From: Streptomyces chattanoogensis
Lineage (GTDB): Bacteria > Actinomycetota > Actinomycetes > Streptomycetales > Streptomycetaceae
Reading direction: 5' to 3'
Assembly (NCBI RefSeq): GCF_001294335.1
Contig: NZ_LGKG01000068.1
Coordinates: forward strand, 124,001 to 188,000
DNA length: 64,000 nt
The position numbers and the translations under genes were made by a program. The stretch's first letter is position 1. Each line of letters begins with the position of its first letter. This document shows positions 49,959 to 58,677 of this stretch, in pieces. Below the pieces are notes generated by a model that was not told where the DNA came from, ran no database searches, and saw only the letters and a program-made list of their open reading frames with translations.

Positions 49959-50738
49959 GTGGCAGAGCGCAAGCCGATCGAGTCATGGCTCACCGATATG
50001 GACGGCGTGCTGATGCACGAGGGCGTGCCGGTTCCCGGGGCCTCCGAATTCATCAAGCGGCTGCGCGACTCGGGCAAGCCCTTTCTCGTGCTGACCAACA
50101 ACTCCATCTACACCCCGCGTGATCTGCACGCCCGGCTGAGCCGGATCGGGCTGGACGTGCCCTGGGAGTCGATCTGGACGTCCGCGCTGGCCACCGCGAA
50201 GTTCCTGGACGAGCAGCGGCCCGGCGGCACCGCCCACGTCATCGGGGAGGCGGGTCTGACCACCGCCCTGCACGACATCGGCTACGTCCTGACCGATCAC
50301 GCCCCGGACTACGTCGTCCTCGGCGAGACCCGCACGTACAGCTTCGAGGCGCTGACCAAGGCGATCCGGCTGATCAACGACGGCGCCCGGTTCATCGCCA
50401 CCAACCCCGACGAGACCGGCCCCTCCCCCCAGGGGCCGCTGCCCGCCACCGGCTCGGTGGCCGCCCTGATCACCAAGGCGACGGGCGTCGAGCCGTACTT
50501 CGTCGGCAAGCCCAACCCGCTGATGATGCGCCACGGACTGAACGTCATCGGTGCCCACTCCGAGACCTCCGCCATGATCGGCGACCGGATGGACACCGAT
50601 GTGCTGGCCGGTCTGGAGGCGGGCATGGAGACGTTCCTGGTGCTGACCGGTCTGACCCGGCCCGAGGAGGTCGACCGGCACCCGTTCCGGCCCTCCCGCG
50701 TCGTCGACTCCATCGCGGACCTGATCGACCTGGTCTGA
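49959..50738 (+). CDS. HAD-IIA (NagD-like) phosphatase
   Basis: A 259-residue HAD-superfamily phosphatase. The nucleophile motif is LTDMDGVL (D13, D15), motif II is VLTNNS, the C2 cap follows, and the C-terminal motif is GDRMDTDVLAGLEAG. Family members dephosphorylate sugar phosphates or nucleotides. GTG 49959 follows AGGAG; the frame runs on to 49890. Probably monocistronic. Confidence 0.93.
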   Translation: MAERKPIESWLTDMDGVLMHEGVPVPGASEFIKRLRDSGKPFLVLTNNSIYTPRDLHARLSRIGLDVPWESIWTSALATAKFLDEQRPGGTAHVIGEAGLTTALHDIGYVLTDHAPDYVVLGETRTYSFEALTKAIRLINDGARFIATNPDETGPSPQGPLPATGSVAALITKATGVEPYFVGKPNPLMMRHGLNVIGAHSETSAMIGDRMDTDVLAGLEAGMETFLVLTGLTRPEEVDRHPFRPSRVVDSIADLIDLV

Positions 50739-50861
50739 GCCGCCCCGGCCTGCCCGCCCGGCGGGACGCCCCGGACACTCACTTGAACGGTGCAGTGCCG
50801 GGCCGTCCCGGATGCGGACCGCCTCGCAGGGGCGGACCTTCGGAGTATTCGGAGGTGCACC

Positions 50862-51248
50862 ATGGGCTCACCGCAACTGACCTTCTGTGCCGCCGTCGCG
50901 GCATGTGTGGTGACGACGGCGCCCGCGTACGCCGGGGCCGAGAACGGCACCAGGACCGGCACGGTCTCCGTCACCCCCGCCACCGCGACGGCCCGGGGCA
51001 CCCGGACCGCCGTCCCTCATTCCCCCGATTCCGTACGGGCCGGCCGCGCCGCCACCGCCCCCGGCCGCCCGGCACACCGGTCACCGTTCTCCGAACAGGC
51101 CGCCGCCAACGGCGAGCTGAGCAGCACGTCGGCCGTCGGCCTCGTCCTGGCCGGGGGCGCGCTCCTGGTTGTCGCGGGGCAGTTGCTGCGGCTGCGGCTG
51201 CGGCTCCGGCGCGAACGGGACGGCGGGGGCAGCGGGGACGAGAGCTGA
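50862..51248 (+). CDS. Small exported membrane-anchored protein
   Basis: A 128-residue protein with an N-terminal signal (LTFCAAVAACVVTTAPAYAG), a Thr/Ala/Arg-rich middle and a C-terminal TM (AVGLVLAGGALLVVAGQLL) followed by a basic RLRLRLRRERD end. GGAGG precedes ATG 50862. No known family. It precedes the larger membrane protein gene at 51422. Confidence 0.75.
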   Translation: MGSPQLTFCAAVAACVVTTAPAYAGAENGTRTGTVSVTPATATARGTRTAVPHSPDSVRAGRAATAPGRPAHRSPFSEQAAANGELSSTSAVGLVLAGGALLVVAGQLLRLRLRLRRERDGGGSGDES

Positions 51249-51421
51249 GGAGAGGGGTACGAGAGCTGAGGAGGCTGCACCGCCGTCCCCGACCGGTAAA
51301 GCTATGGCCTGGCGTTGGTAAAGTCCGCCTCCGGCCGGCAGCACTGGACATCGCGGGGCCCGGCGGACCGGCGCGGGGACGCCCGGATCCCTCGCCGGGC
51401 CGACGGAAACGGGGGGGCGTC

Positions 51422-52849
51422 GTGGCGGACGGCATACACAGGGACAACGCTGAAGCGGAGGCCCTGCCGCGGTCCTCCCCACCCGGCCCGGGGCACCCCG
51501 GCGCCGTATGGCTCGGCCGGTGCGCCGTCGCGCTAGGTCCGCCCGCTCTCCTCGTGCTCACCGCCGGCTGGCTCTTCCTCGGTGTGGGAACGCTGCGCAC
51601 CGCCGTCGTATGGGCCGCCCTCGCGGCGCTTGCCGCCTGCCTGCTGGCCCTCACCGGTCATGCCCTGGCCACCGGCCGGGTGACACCGCAGCGCGCGTAC
51701 GAGCTGGCGCTGGACGCGGCCCGCACCTCCACGGCCGGCCCCGGCGCACCGGTGCCCGCGAAGCTCGCCGCCTCCTGGTGGACCTCCGCGCGGTTCGTCG
51801 CCGTGGGCATCGCCGTCCCCACGGCCGTCATTCTGCTCTGGGCCCTGGCGGCCGCCGAACCGGACCGCAGCCCCACCGCGGGCCGCATCGCCGCCGCCGG
51901 CTATGTGATCAAGGAGCTGCCGGTTGTCGCGGTCGGCAACGTGGAGCGCGCGGGCAGCAGCCCCCGGGCCGACTCCGAGGCCGACTACACCGTCCGGCTG
52001 CCCGCACCCGACGGCGGCAAGGGCGTGCCCGCGACCTTCCGGGCGGAGGTCGACAACGGCGTCGGCGAGGCGGGGGAGACCTTCCTGGTCGGTTACGCGC
52101 CCGAGCGGCCCGGACTGGGCGCGGTGGGCGCCACGGCCCGGTCGACCGTCGAGGCCCAGCTGGCCGGCCGTACCCAGCCGGGCGGTGCCGGCTTCTTCGT
52201 CGCCTTCTGGGCCTTCTTCGGCCTGGCGGGGCTCCTTCTGGGAACGGGCCTCGGAGCCCAGCACCGGAGGCGGCGCGTCGACGCCGGCTGGCTCGCCCTG
52301 CGCGCCACCGTGACCGGCACGGCCGAGTACGTCGAACCCCGCACCCGCACCGCGAAGGGGGAGGAGCAGAAGCCGGACCGCTACGACTGCCTGACCCTGC
52401 GCACCGAGGCGGGCGACGTCCCCCTCAGGCTGATCGCCTCGCACGCACTGGCGTCCCCGCTGCTCGTCGGCGTGGATGGCTGGCTGCTGTGGCGCCCGGC
52501 CGCGTCCAAGGAAGCGGCCGCCGAGCCCAAGGGACAGTGCGCGGCCGACTTCGTCGCGGACGACGGCTGGCAGCTCCCGGGCCGCGTCCCCTGCGCCGAG
52601 GCCGTACGGGTCGCCGTCCTGCCCCGCGGCCCGGTCCCCGTCGATGCCGGTCGCAGGGTCCGTCTGCTGGACTTCGGCAGCCTCTGGCCGCGCATCGTGC
52701 CGCGGCGGACACTCCTCGGCCTGACCCTGTCGGCAGCCGCGACGGGCGCGCTGCTGCTCCCGGCCGACGGCGGCTGGCGCGTCTGGACGGCCGTCGCGGC
52801 CGCGCTCGTCCCGCTCGCCACCGCCGTGACCGGCGGGCGCGAGGCCTGA
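51422..52849 (+). CDS. Multi-TM membrane protein with a DUF3592-like extracytoplasmic region
   Basis: A 475-residue protein. Two TMs lie near the N-terminus (PPALLVLTAGWLFLGVG; WAALAALAACLLALTG) and a third near residue 130. A beta-rich region resembling DUF3592 (ADYTVRLPAPDGG, FLVGYAPERPGLGAVG), another TM (FWAFFGLAGLLLGTG), a second soluble domain and two C-terminal TMs follow. The soluble region repeats a pattern of small beta-domains. Function unknown. Confidence 0.75.
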   Translation: MADGIHRDNAEAEALPRSSPPGPGHPGAVWLGRCAVALGPPALLVLTAGWLFLGVGTLRTAVVWAALAALAACLLALTGHALATGRVTPQRAYELALDAARTSTAGPGAPVPAKLAASWWTSARFVAVGIAVPTAVILLWALAAAEPDRSPTAGRIAAAGYVIKELPVVAVGNVERAGSSPRADSEADYTVRLPAPDGGKGVPATFRAEVDNGVGEAGETFLVGYAPERPGLGAVGATARSTVEAQLAGRTQPGGAGFFVAFWAFFGLAGLLLGTGLGAQHRRRRVDAGWLALRATVTGTAEYVEPRTRTAKGEEQKPDRYDCLTLRTEAGDVPLRLIASHALASPLLVGVDGWLLWRPAASKEAAAEPKGQCAADFVADDGWQLPGRVPCAEAVRVAVLPRGPVPVDAGRRVRLLDFGSLWPRIVPRRTLLGLTLSAAATGALLLPADGGWRVWTAVAAALVPLATAVTGGREA

Positions 52850-52865
52850 GGCCTGAGGCCCCAAT

Positions 52866-52900
52866 GACTGAGGCCCCTCGCATGGCGAGGGGCCTCAGTC
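52866..52900. terminator. Strong terminator between the membrane protein gene and tRNA-Lys
   Basis: A perfect 16-bp stem GACTGAGGCCCCTCGC / GCGAGGGGCCTCAGTC with a 3-nt loop, serving the gene from the left and the tRNA from the right. Confidence 0.85.
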
Positions 52901-52905
52901 TTACG

Positions 52906-52979
52906 TGCGCCGCCAGGGACTCGAACCCCGGACCCGCTGATTAAGAGTCAGCTGCTCTAACCAACTGAGCTAGCGGCGC
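52906..52979 (-). tRNA. tRNA-Lys (anticodon CUU), copy 1
   Basis: A 74-nt cloverleaf with acceptor GCGCCGC/GCGGCGC, D-arm TAGCTCAGTTGGTTAGAGC, anticodon loop CTCTTAA and T-arm CCGGGGTTCGAACCCTGG. No CCA is encoded. Identical to copy 2 at 58481-58554. A TAAAGT box at about 52996-53001 (read on the minus strand) may be its -10. Confidence 0.97.
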
Positions 52980-53730
52980 GCGCTGACCTGAAGAACTTTA
53001 CACGAACTTCGGGGGTGCTCCGTACCCACGTCCGAACCACCCACACGCACAGCGTGTGTGACCTGCGACACGCGCGCGGTCGCGCCCTCGGTTCGCCCGG
53101 CCGAAAGTCCCGTGATGTCGGGACCTTCGGCCAACGCCACGTCCGAAGGGGCCTGTGAAGATCGAGTCCGTCGCCGTAGATCGCCGCTTGCCCGTCAACG
53201 TGCGCTCTCCACCGCCGGTTGAGAGGCTGAGGCCGTCGCCGCGGCAAGCGGTCCCCGAAGCCGAGGTGACAGCTGTACGGGAAGCCTCGACGAGCCCGGA
53301 GGGAACTGGCATGGCAGCGCCGGGAAGTGTCACAGGCAGCCGCCGGAGCGGCTACCGGGACGGTCGCGGACGGCGGCCCCCGGAAGCCTGCGCCACGCCC
53401 ACTTCCGGCGCAATCACCGGGCCCGAATTCGCCGGCGCTCGGCTCACCGGCCCGCGGCCCCCTGGCCCCGGACCGCTGGTTTCCCCTCCCGCCGCGGCCG
53501 GGCCGATCTCCCCCGGGCGCGCGTACGACGGTCCCGACGACGGCGCGACCTCGTCGGGCCCGCCCCCGTGCCCCGGCCATCCGGGGACTCCAGGGATGCC
53601 GTCCCCGGATGGCGTCCGTCACTCCTCCTCCACCTCTAGCAACCCCACCGCGCGCGTCAACGTCTGCTAGGACGCGCGCCCCGGAAACGGGTCTCCCGGG
53701 ACTCGCCCCTCCTCGGAAAGGTTGATCGTC
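52980..53730. other. 750-bp region between tRNA-Lys and the SsgA-like gene
   Basis: It holds the tRNA promoter, a hairpin at 53099-53132 (GGCCGAAAGTCCC / GGGACCTTCGGCC, one mismatch) and GC-rich sequence with Pro/Gly/Arg-rich open frames (for example 53155-53670) that lack any family signature or good start. I see no confident gene. A long promoter region for the SsgA-like gene is plausible. Confidence 0.5.
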
Positions 53731-54150
53731 GTGGTGTCGACAGCCAAGCGCACCCTTGAGATGCAGCTCCTCATAGGACCGCACGACGCGGTCCCGGTGG
53801 CCGGCCGGTTCAGCTACCGCAGCGACCGCCCGTATGAGGTCGAGGTCGACTTCATAACTCGCGGCCGGTCGGTCGCCACCTGGCTGTTCGCCCGCGATCT
53901 GCTGCTGGGCGGCCTGCGCGACGAGACCGGAGAAGGAGATGTACGGGTGTGGCCGTTCCGCGAACCGGGCGGGCAGCGCCGCATCCACATCGAACTGTCC
54001 ACCGACGACAGCGTCTGCGAGCTGTCGGCACGGGCAACGGAGCTGACCGCATGGCTCGAGCAGACCGCGGCCATCGTTCCGCCCGGCCGGGAGGACGAAT
54101 ACCTCGACATAGACACCCACCTGGCCCGGCTCCTCGCGGGAAAGCACTGA
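53731..54150 (+). CDS. SsgA-family (SALP) sporulation/cell division regulator
   Basis: A 139-residue SsgA-like protein, a family restricted to morphologically complex actinomycetes that guides septum placement and wall remodelling. Signature stretches are PVAGRFSYRSDRPYEVEVDF, TWLFARDLLLGGL, GEGDVRVWPF and DEYLDIDTHLARLL. Which of the several SALP types it is cannot be settled; it is not obviously SsgB. GTG 53731 and 53734 are candidate starts after GGAAAGG, with TTG 53722 less likely. Its stop overlaps the start of the next gene (TGATG). Confidence 0.88.
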   Translation: MVSTAKRTLEMQLLIGPHDAVPVAGRFSYRSDRPYEVEVDFITRGRSVATWLFARDLLLGGLRDETGEGDVRVWPFREPGGQRRIHIELSTDDSVCELSARATELTAWLEQTAAIVPPGREDEYLDIDTHLARLLAGKH

Positions 54151-55382
54151 TGACGACCACCATGACGACGACAGACCCCGGCCTCGCGATGCCGGCCGGC
54201 CCCGACACGACGACCGCGACCGGTCCTCGCCTCGGCATACCGCCCACGCAGCGAACCCCCCTGCGACGCCCCGCGGACGACGTCACCGACGCCGACGCGG
54301 ACACCACCTCCTCTCCTTCCTCGCCACCGTGCGGATCCTCGCCGCACGACGCCCGTGCACACGGCTTCCTTCCCGAACGTCCCCCGGTCCGTTCCATGAT
54401 CGGAACCTGGACCCGGCTGGACGCCCTGGCCCGCGCCGCGGCCCTCGCCCCCGGCCGCGAGGCCGCCATCGCCATCGTGGAACGCGCCCACCACGCCGAA
54501 GAGTTGAGCGCTCTGCGGCAACGCGTCTCCCGCCTTTCGCCGCGCAACGCGGAGGCCGCGGCGATGCGCGTTGCCGTGATCGCGGTCTCCTGCGGCTGGA
54601 ACGGCCTCGACCCGCAGGCCCCGGCCGCCCGCCGGATCGCCGACGAGGCGTTCCTCGACCTGTGGGCGGCGGTCGCCCATCGCATCGACCACGACCAGTT
54701 CGTCGCGCTGCCCACCCTCGCGCTCCGCAACTGGGCCCCCGAACGCAAACCGCGCAAGCACATCCCCATCGACCAACTGGCCCGCACGGAACCGCTCGTA
54801 CCGATCGTCCGCTGGGCACCGGAGGGACAGCCGCTCAGCCGCCTGGACCGCTTGATGCTGGCTGCGACCCGCCTGGAGGCCCACGGCATCTGGCTCTTCC
54901 GGCTCGCCGAAACCCTCGCCGGCCGGGCCCCCGACGACTCCTCCACTCCGACGGCCCTGCGCCGCCTGGTCCGCGTCCAGCACGCCCTGCGCGCCCAGCT
55001 CCGCTCCGAGGCCGCGGAGCTGGCAGCCGCCCCCACGACCCCGCAACAGCGCGCGGTCCTCGCCGCCCTCGCCGAACAGGGCGCCCTGGAGCCGCCCGTC
55101 CTCCAAGCCGCCGACGCGGTACTGGGCGTCGGCGGCCGCCGACCGGGCGACGGCAGGCGTCAGCATCTGCGCCGCCACCTCCCGGCACCCCATCGCGCCT
55201 GGCTGAGCGCGATGGACCGCCACTGCGCCCCGGTCCGCACCCTCGCCCACCGGGGCGGCCCCGACGCCGCCACCTACCGCGAGGCCCAGGAATCCCTCAT
55301 AGCCCTCCGCCGCACCTACAGCTCTCTCGTCCACACCGCCGCCCACCCGGCACCAGCCACTTCCGTCCCTGCTGCGGCATAG
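54150..55382 (+). CDS. Hypothetical protein translationally coupled to the SsgA-like gene
   Basis: A 410-residue protein. The first about 85 residues are Thr/Pro/Asp-rich and likely disordered. The rest is Ala/Leu/Arg-rich and helical (LDALARAAALAPGREAAIAI, LSALRQRVSRLSPRNAEAAA), soluble, with no TM and few cysteines (one in VAVIAVSCGWNG). The start ATG overlaps the SALP stop. ATG 54162 is an alternative start. I do not recognise the family; coupling hints at a role with the SALP. Confidence 0.75.
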   Translation: MTTTMTTTDPGLAMPAGPDTTTATGPRLGIPPTQRTPLRRPADDVTDADADTTSSPSSPPCGSSPHDARAHGFLPERPPVRSMIGTWTRLDALARAAALAPGREAAIAIVERAHHAEELSALRQRVSRLSPRNAEAAAMRVAVIAVSCGWNGLDPQAPAARRIADEAFLDLWAAVAHRIDHDQFVALPTLALRNWAPERKPRKHIPIDQLARTEPLVPIVRWAPEGQPLSRLDRLMLAATRLEAHGIWLFRLAETLAGRAPDDSSTPTALRRLVRVQHALRAQLRSEAAELAAAPTTPQQRAVLAALAEQGALEPPVLQAADAVLGVGGRRPGDGRRQHLRRHLPAPHRAWLSAMDRHCAPVRTLAHRGGPDAATYREAQESLIALRRTYSSLVHTAAHPAPATSVPAAA

Positions 55383-55655
55383 CGCCACTCGGCTGCCAGC
55401 GGGGCCGTAGGTCCCGGAGGGGAGCGGGGCGGGGAGCGGGAGGCGCGGAGCGATGGGGCAGGGGGCAAGGGCTAAGAGCCCAAGGACCAAGGGCAAGGGT
55501 CGCTGAACGCTCCCGGTAAACGTGGTGCCCTCCTCCAGGGCCGCCGACGCCCAAGGCGAGATCGGCCGACGCCAAAGGCACAGATCAGCCGTCTCTCATC
55601 GCCCTTGCTTGTCATTGGTATGGACATGCTCAACTCCCCTCATTAATCTGCCGTT
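55383..55655. other. Upstream region of the LPMO gene
   Basis: No gene is supported. An imperfect TGGTATGGACAT at about 55616-55627 resembles a second DasR-like half site. The AT-richer stretch CTCCCCTCATTAATCTG near 55640 may hold the promoter of the LPMO gene. Confidence 0.45.
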
Positions 55656-55667
55656 TGGTCTAGACCG
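55656..55667. promoter_or_regulatory. DasR-type operator upstream of the LPMO gene
   Basis: TGGTCTAGACCG has one mismatch to the dre core, and the central GGTCTAGACC is perfect. It is 49 bp before the LPMO start, typical of chitinolytic promoters controlled by DasR and GlcNAc phosphates. Confidence 0.82.
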
Positions 55668-55715
55668 CACATCACGAGCTCATGGAACTCCCCCCACGTT
55701 CTTCAGGAGCGAAGC

Positions 55716-56309
55716 ATGCGCAAAAGGATCAGTGCTGCCGTGATCGGCCTCGGCGTCGTCGGTGTCTCCCTTCTCTCGACGGGCAGCGCCTCCAGTCACG
55801 GCTACAGCGACGCCCCTCCCAGCCGGCAGGCACTCTGCGCCAACGGGACGGTCAAGGACTGCGGTGCGATTCAGTACGAACCGCAGAGCGTTGAGGCCCC
55901 CAAGGGCTTCCCGGCCGGCGGGCCCGCCGACGGGAAGATCTGCTCCGGCGGGCACGACAACTTCGCCGAACTCGACGACCCCCGCGGCGGCAAGTGGCCC
56001 GGCACCAAGCTCACCCCGGGCCAGGGCTACACCTTCACCTGGCGCCTGACCGCACGTCACTCCACCGCGGACTTCGAGTACTTCATCACCAAGGACAGCT
56101 ACGACCCCACCAAGCCGCTCACCCGCGCCGACCTCGAACCCGAGCCGTTCATGACCGTGCCGATGGGCGGCGCACGGCCGGGGGAGACGGTGCAGCATCA
56201 GGGCACCGTGCCCACCCAGAAGTCGGGGCGCCACATCATCCTGGGCGTATGGAACATCGCCGACACGGGCAACGCGTTCTACGCCTGCTCGGACGTCGAT
56301 CTCTCCTGA
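55716..56309 (+). CDS. chb: Chitin-active AA10 lytic polysaccharide monooxygenase / chitin-binding protein
   Basis: A 197-residue secreted copper enzyme that oxidatively cleaves crystalline chitin. After the signal peptide (ISAAVIGLGVVGVSLLSTGS) the mature protein begins at H28 (HGYSDAPPSRQ), the N-terminal half of the copper histidine brace; the second is H115 in WRLTARHSTADFEYFITK. A C-terminal GVWNIADTGNAFYACSDV closes the domain. No extra chitin-binding module is present, so it is a small single-domain form. Its dre operator ties it to GlcNAc uptake genes in this window. Confidence 0.95.
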   Translation: MRKRISAAVIGLGVVGVSLLSTGSASSHGYSDAPPSRQALCANGTVKDCGAIQYEPQSVEAPKGFPAGGPADGKICSGGHDNFAELDDPRGGKWPGTKLTPGQGYTFTWRLTARHSTADFEYFITKDSYDPTKPLTRADLEPEPFMTVPMGGARPGETVQHQGTVPTQKSGRHIILGVWNIADTGNAFYACSDVDLS

Positions 56310-56320
56310 CATCGCCCGTC

Positions 56321-56352
56321 GGGGCCTCCCTGCCTTCCCCCGGGGAGGCCCC
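56321..56352 (+). terminator. Terminator after the LPMO gene
   Basis: GGGGCCTCCC pairs with GGGAGGCCCC across a 12-nt loop. The following about 290 bp to 56643 hold no recognised gene; a second inverted repeat (CCGTGGGT at 56492, ACCCACGG at 56525) may be a regulatory hairpin for the next gene. Confidence 0.75.
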
Positions 56353-56643
56353 CCGATGCGCCGCCAGACCCGTTCCCGCCGCCCGTACCGCCGTCATTGC
56401 ATCCCCCGTTCCTGCGCACGCTCTGGTGCACTCCCGTGTCTTCGCTCGAACGTGAACAACGGTACGACCGGCCCGATTTCGGGGCGTCAACCCGTGGGTT
56501 GGACATCGTGAGGCCTGCCTGTGGACCCACGGTTTGATGCGGCGTGACGGTGTCTCGAAAGGTGACTCGAGAGGCGAATCGGGTGATACGAGGTGCCGCC
56601 GCACGGTCCACATCTGACGCTATGTCAATTACGCTCCGGCGCC

Positions 56644-58416
56644 ATGGCAGCCACCACCATCACCACCAGCCGCAACGCCCCAAGCGCCGGCGGCCCCACG
56701 ACCATCGCGGAGCTGATACGGGCGCAGTGGGGCGATCACCGGGCCGGCGTGAAGTCCGGCGAGGGCACGCTCACCCGCCATGAGACGGCTGCCGGGGCGG
56801 CCGCACGGGCGGCGCTGTTCGGGGATCTGCTGCCGCGAGGGGCGGAGCCGCACATCGGGGTGCTGCTCGACAACGTTCCCGAGTACCCGCTGTGGCTCGG
56901 CGCGGCGGCGCTCGCCGGGGCCGCCGTGGCCGGTATCAACCCCACCCGCCGCGGCCCCGAGCTCGCCCGCGACATCGCCCACACCGACTGCGCCGTGCTG
57001 ATCACCGAACGCGCCCACCTGCCCCTGCTGGCCGGTCTGAGCCTCACCGTCCCGCCCGAGCGCGTCCTGGTCGTGGACGACCCGGCCTACCGCGCGCTGG
57101 TCGAGCCGTACGAGGGCACCCGTCCCGACGAGATCACCACCACACCCACCCCCGCCTCCCGGATGCTGCTCTACTTCACCTCCGGCTCCACCGGCGCACC
57201 CAAAGCAGCCATCTGCACACAGGGGCGGCTGGCTGCCGCCGGGCACTCGCTGGTCGGGTATCTCGGGGTGCGGCGGGACGACGTCCACTACCTGTGTATG
57301 CCGATGTTCCACGGGAACGCGGTGATCGCCGGCTGGGCCCCGGCGCTGGCCGGCGGCGCGGCCGTCGCCCTGCGCCGCCGGTTTTCGGCCTCCGCCTTCC
57401 TCCCCGATGTCCGCCGCTACGGCGCCACGTACTTCACCTATGTCGGCCGAGCCGTCCAGTACCTGCTCGCCACCCCGGCCGCGCCCGACGACCGCGACAA
57501 CCCGCTCCGCACCGGATTCGGCACCGAGGCGGGGGCCGTCGATGCCGCCCGCTTCGCGGACCGGTTCGGGGTGCGCCTGATAGAGGGCTACGGCTCCTCC
57601 GAGGGCGGCGCCGCACTCCAGCGCTCGCCGGACACCCCGCCCTGTGCCATCGGACGGCCCGCGCCCGACGACGATCTCGCCGTCGTCGACCCGGACACCG
57701 GCGCCGAGCTGCCGCGCGCCCGCCTCGACGCCGACGGCCGGCTGCTGAACGGGGACCAGGCCATAGGCGAGCTGGTCAACCGGGGCCGCAGCTCCTTCGA
57801 GGGCTACTGGCGCAACCCCGAGGCCACCGCCGCCCGCACCCGCGGCCGCCTGGAGGGCCGGGTCGGTGCCGGCTGGTACTGGACCGGCGATCTCTTCTTC
57901 CGGGACACCAAGGGGTTCTTCCACTTCGCGGGCCGTACGGACGACCGGCTGCGGGTCGACAGCGAGAATCTCGCCACCGCGATGATCGAGAACATCCTCG
58001 CCCGCTACGCCCCGGCCACCGGTGCGGCCGTGTACGCCGTGCCCGACCCCGTCGCCGGGGACCAGGTGATGGCGACCCTTGCGCTGCGGGACGGCGCGGT
58101 ATTCGACCCCGAGGATTTCGTGGCCTTTCTCGCCGCCCAGCCCGATCTCGGTACGAAGATGGCGCCCCGCTTCGTACGGACCGTGGCCGAGCTCCCGGTG
58201 ACGGCCACCGGCAAGGTGCACCGTGTCGCCCTCCGCCGGGCCGGATTCCGCTGCTTTGAACCGGTCTGGTGGACGCCGATGGGGCTCGGCCGCCCGGGGG
58301 CCGCCGGACCGGCCGCGTCCGCCGGGAGCTCGTACCGCCGCTTCACCGGGGAGGACCGTGCCGCGCTGCTGGCCGGCTATCGCGCACACGATCGCGCCCA
58401 CCTCCTGGAGAGGTGA
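56644..58416 (+). CDS. Acyl-CoA synthetase (FadD17-like AMP-dependent ligase)
   Basis: A 590-residue adenylate-forming enzyme. The P-loop is FTSGSTGAPKAAICT (about residues 179-193); further motifs are EGYGSSEGGAAL, YWTGDLFFRD, GRTDDRLRVDSENLAT and a C-terminal ELPVTATGKVHRVALRR with the catalytic lysine. The DSENLA variant and the length resemble mycobacterial FadD17-type acyl-CoA ligases of lipid or steroid side-chain metabolism. No strong ribosome-binding site is seen before ATG 56644. It lies alone between the LPMO and the second tRNA-Lys. Confidence 0.9.
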   Translation: MAATTITTSRNAPSAGGPTTIAELIRAQWGDHRAGVKSGEGTLTRHETAAGAAARAALFGDLLPRGAEPHIGVLLDNVPEYPLWLGAAALAGAAVAGINPTRRGPELARDIAHTDCAVLITERAHLPLLAGLSLTVPPERVLVVDDPAYRALVEPYEGTRPDEITTTPTPASRMLLYFTSGSTGAPKAAICTQGRLAAAGHSLVGYLGVRRDDVHYLCMPMFHGNAVIAGWAPALAGGAAVALRRRFSASAFLPDVRRYGATYFTYVGRAVQYLLATPAAPDDRDNPLRTGFGTEAGAVDAARFADRFGVRLIEGYGSSEGGAALQRSPDTPPCAIGRPAPDDDLAVVDPDTGAELPRARLDADGRLLNGDQAIGELVNRGRSSFEGYWRNPEATAARTRGRLEGRVGAGWYWTGDLFFRDTKGFFHFAGRTDDRLRVDSENLATAMIENILARYAPATGAAVYAVPDPVAGDQVMATLALRDGAVFDPEDFVAFLAAQPDLGTKMAPRFVRTVAELPVTATGKVHRVALRRAGFRCFEPVWWTPMGLGRPGAAGPAASAGSSYRRFTGEDRAALLAGYRAHDRAHLLER

Positions 58417-58437
58417 GGGCCGGCGCGGGGGAACGCC

Positions 58438-58475
58438 GAAGTGGGCGTCCCCGGAGAACCGAGAACGCCCACTTC
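58438..58475. terminator. Terminator between the ligase gene and tRNA-Lys copy 2
   Basis: GAAGTGGGCGT pairs with ACGCCCACTTC (11 bp) across a 16-nt loop. Confidence 0.75.
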
Positions 58476-58480
58476 ACAGG

Positions 58481-58554
58481 TGCGCCGCCAGGGACTCGAA
58501 CCCCGGACCCGCTGATTAAGAGTCAGCTGCTCTAACCAACTGAGCTAGCGGCGC
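58481..58554 (-). tRNA. tRNA-Lys (anticodon CUU), copy 2
   Basis: Identical over 74 nt to copy 1 at 52906-52979. The identity extends about 9 bp beyond the 5' end of the tRNA, after which the flanks diverge. No CCA is encoded. Confidence 0.97.
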
Positions 58555-58569
58555 GCGCTGACGAAAGAA

Positions 58570-58575
58570 ATACTA
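58570..58575 (-). promoter_or_regulatory. Candidate -10 box of tRNA-Lys copy 2
   Basis: TAGTAT on the minus strand, 15 bases upstream of the mature 5' end. No clear -35 box. Confidence 0.4.
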
Positions 58576-58677
58576 CCTGGTCCGAAGGGGTGCTTCTGAC
58601 CACGCCCGGACGAGCCGCCCCCAGGCCACCGAAGGGCCACGGGAGATGCCGGGAACCCCGGCCGCCCGCCTCCCCGC

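Noticed and set aside
53155..53670. Possible 171-residue gene upstream of the SsgA-like gene
   Set aside because: Pro/Gly/Arg/Ser-rich translation, no ribosome-binding site, no recognisable domain; left as non-coding.
52906..58554. Paired tRNA-Lys genes as att sites of an integrated element
   Set aside because: No integrase, relaxase, replication or phage genes lie between them and the gene content looks chromosomal; kept only as a duplication.
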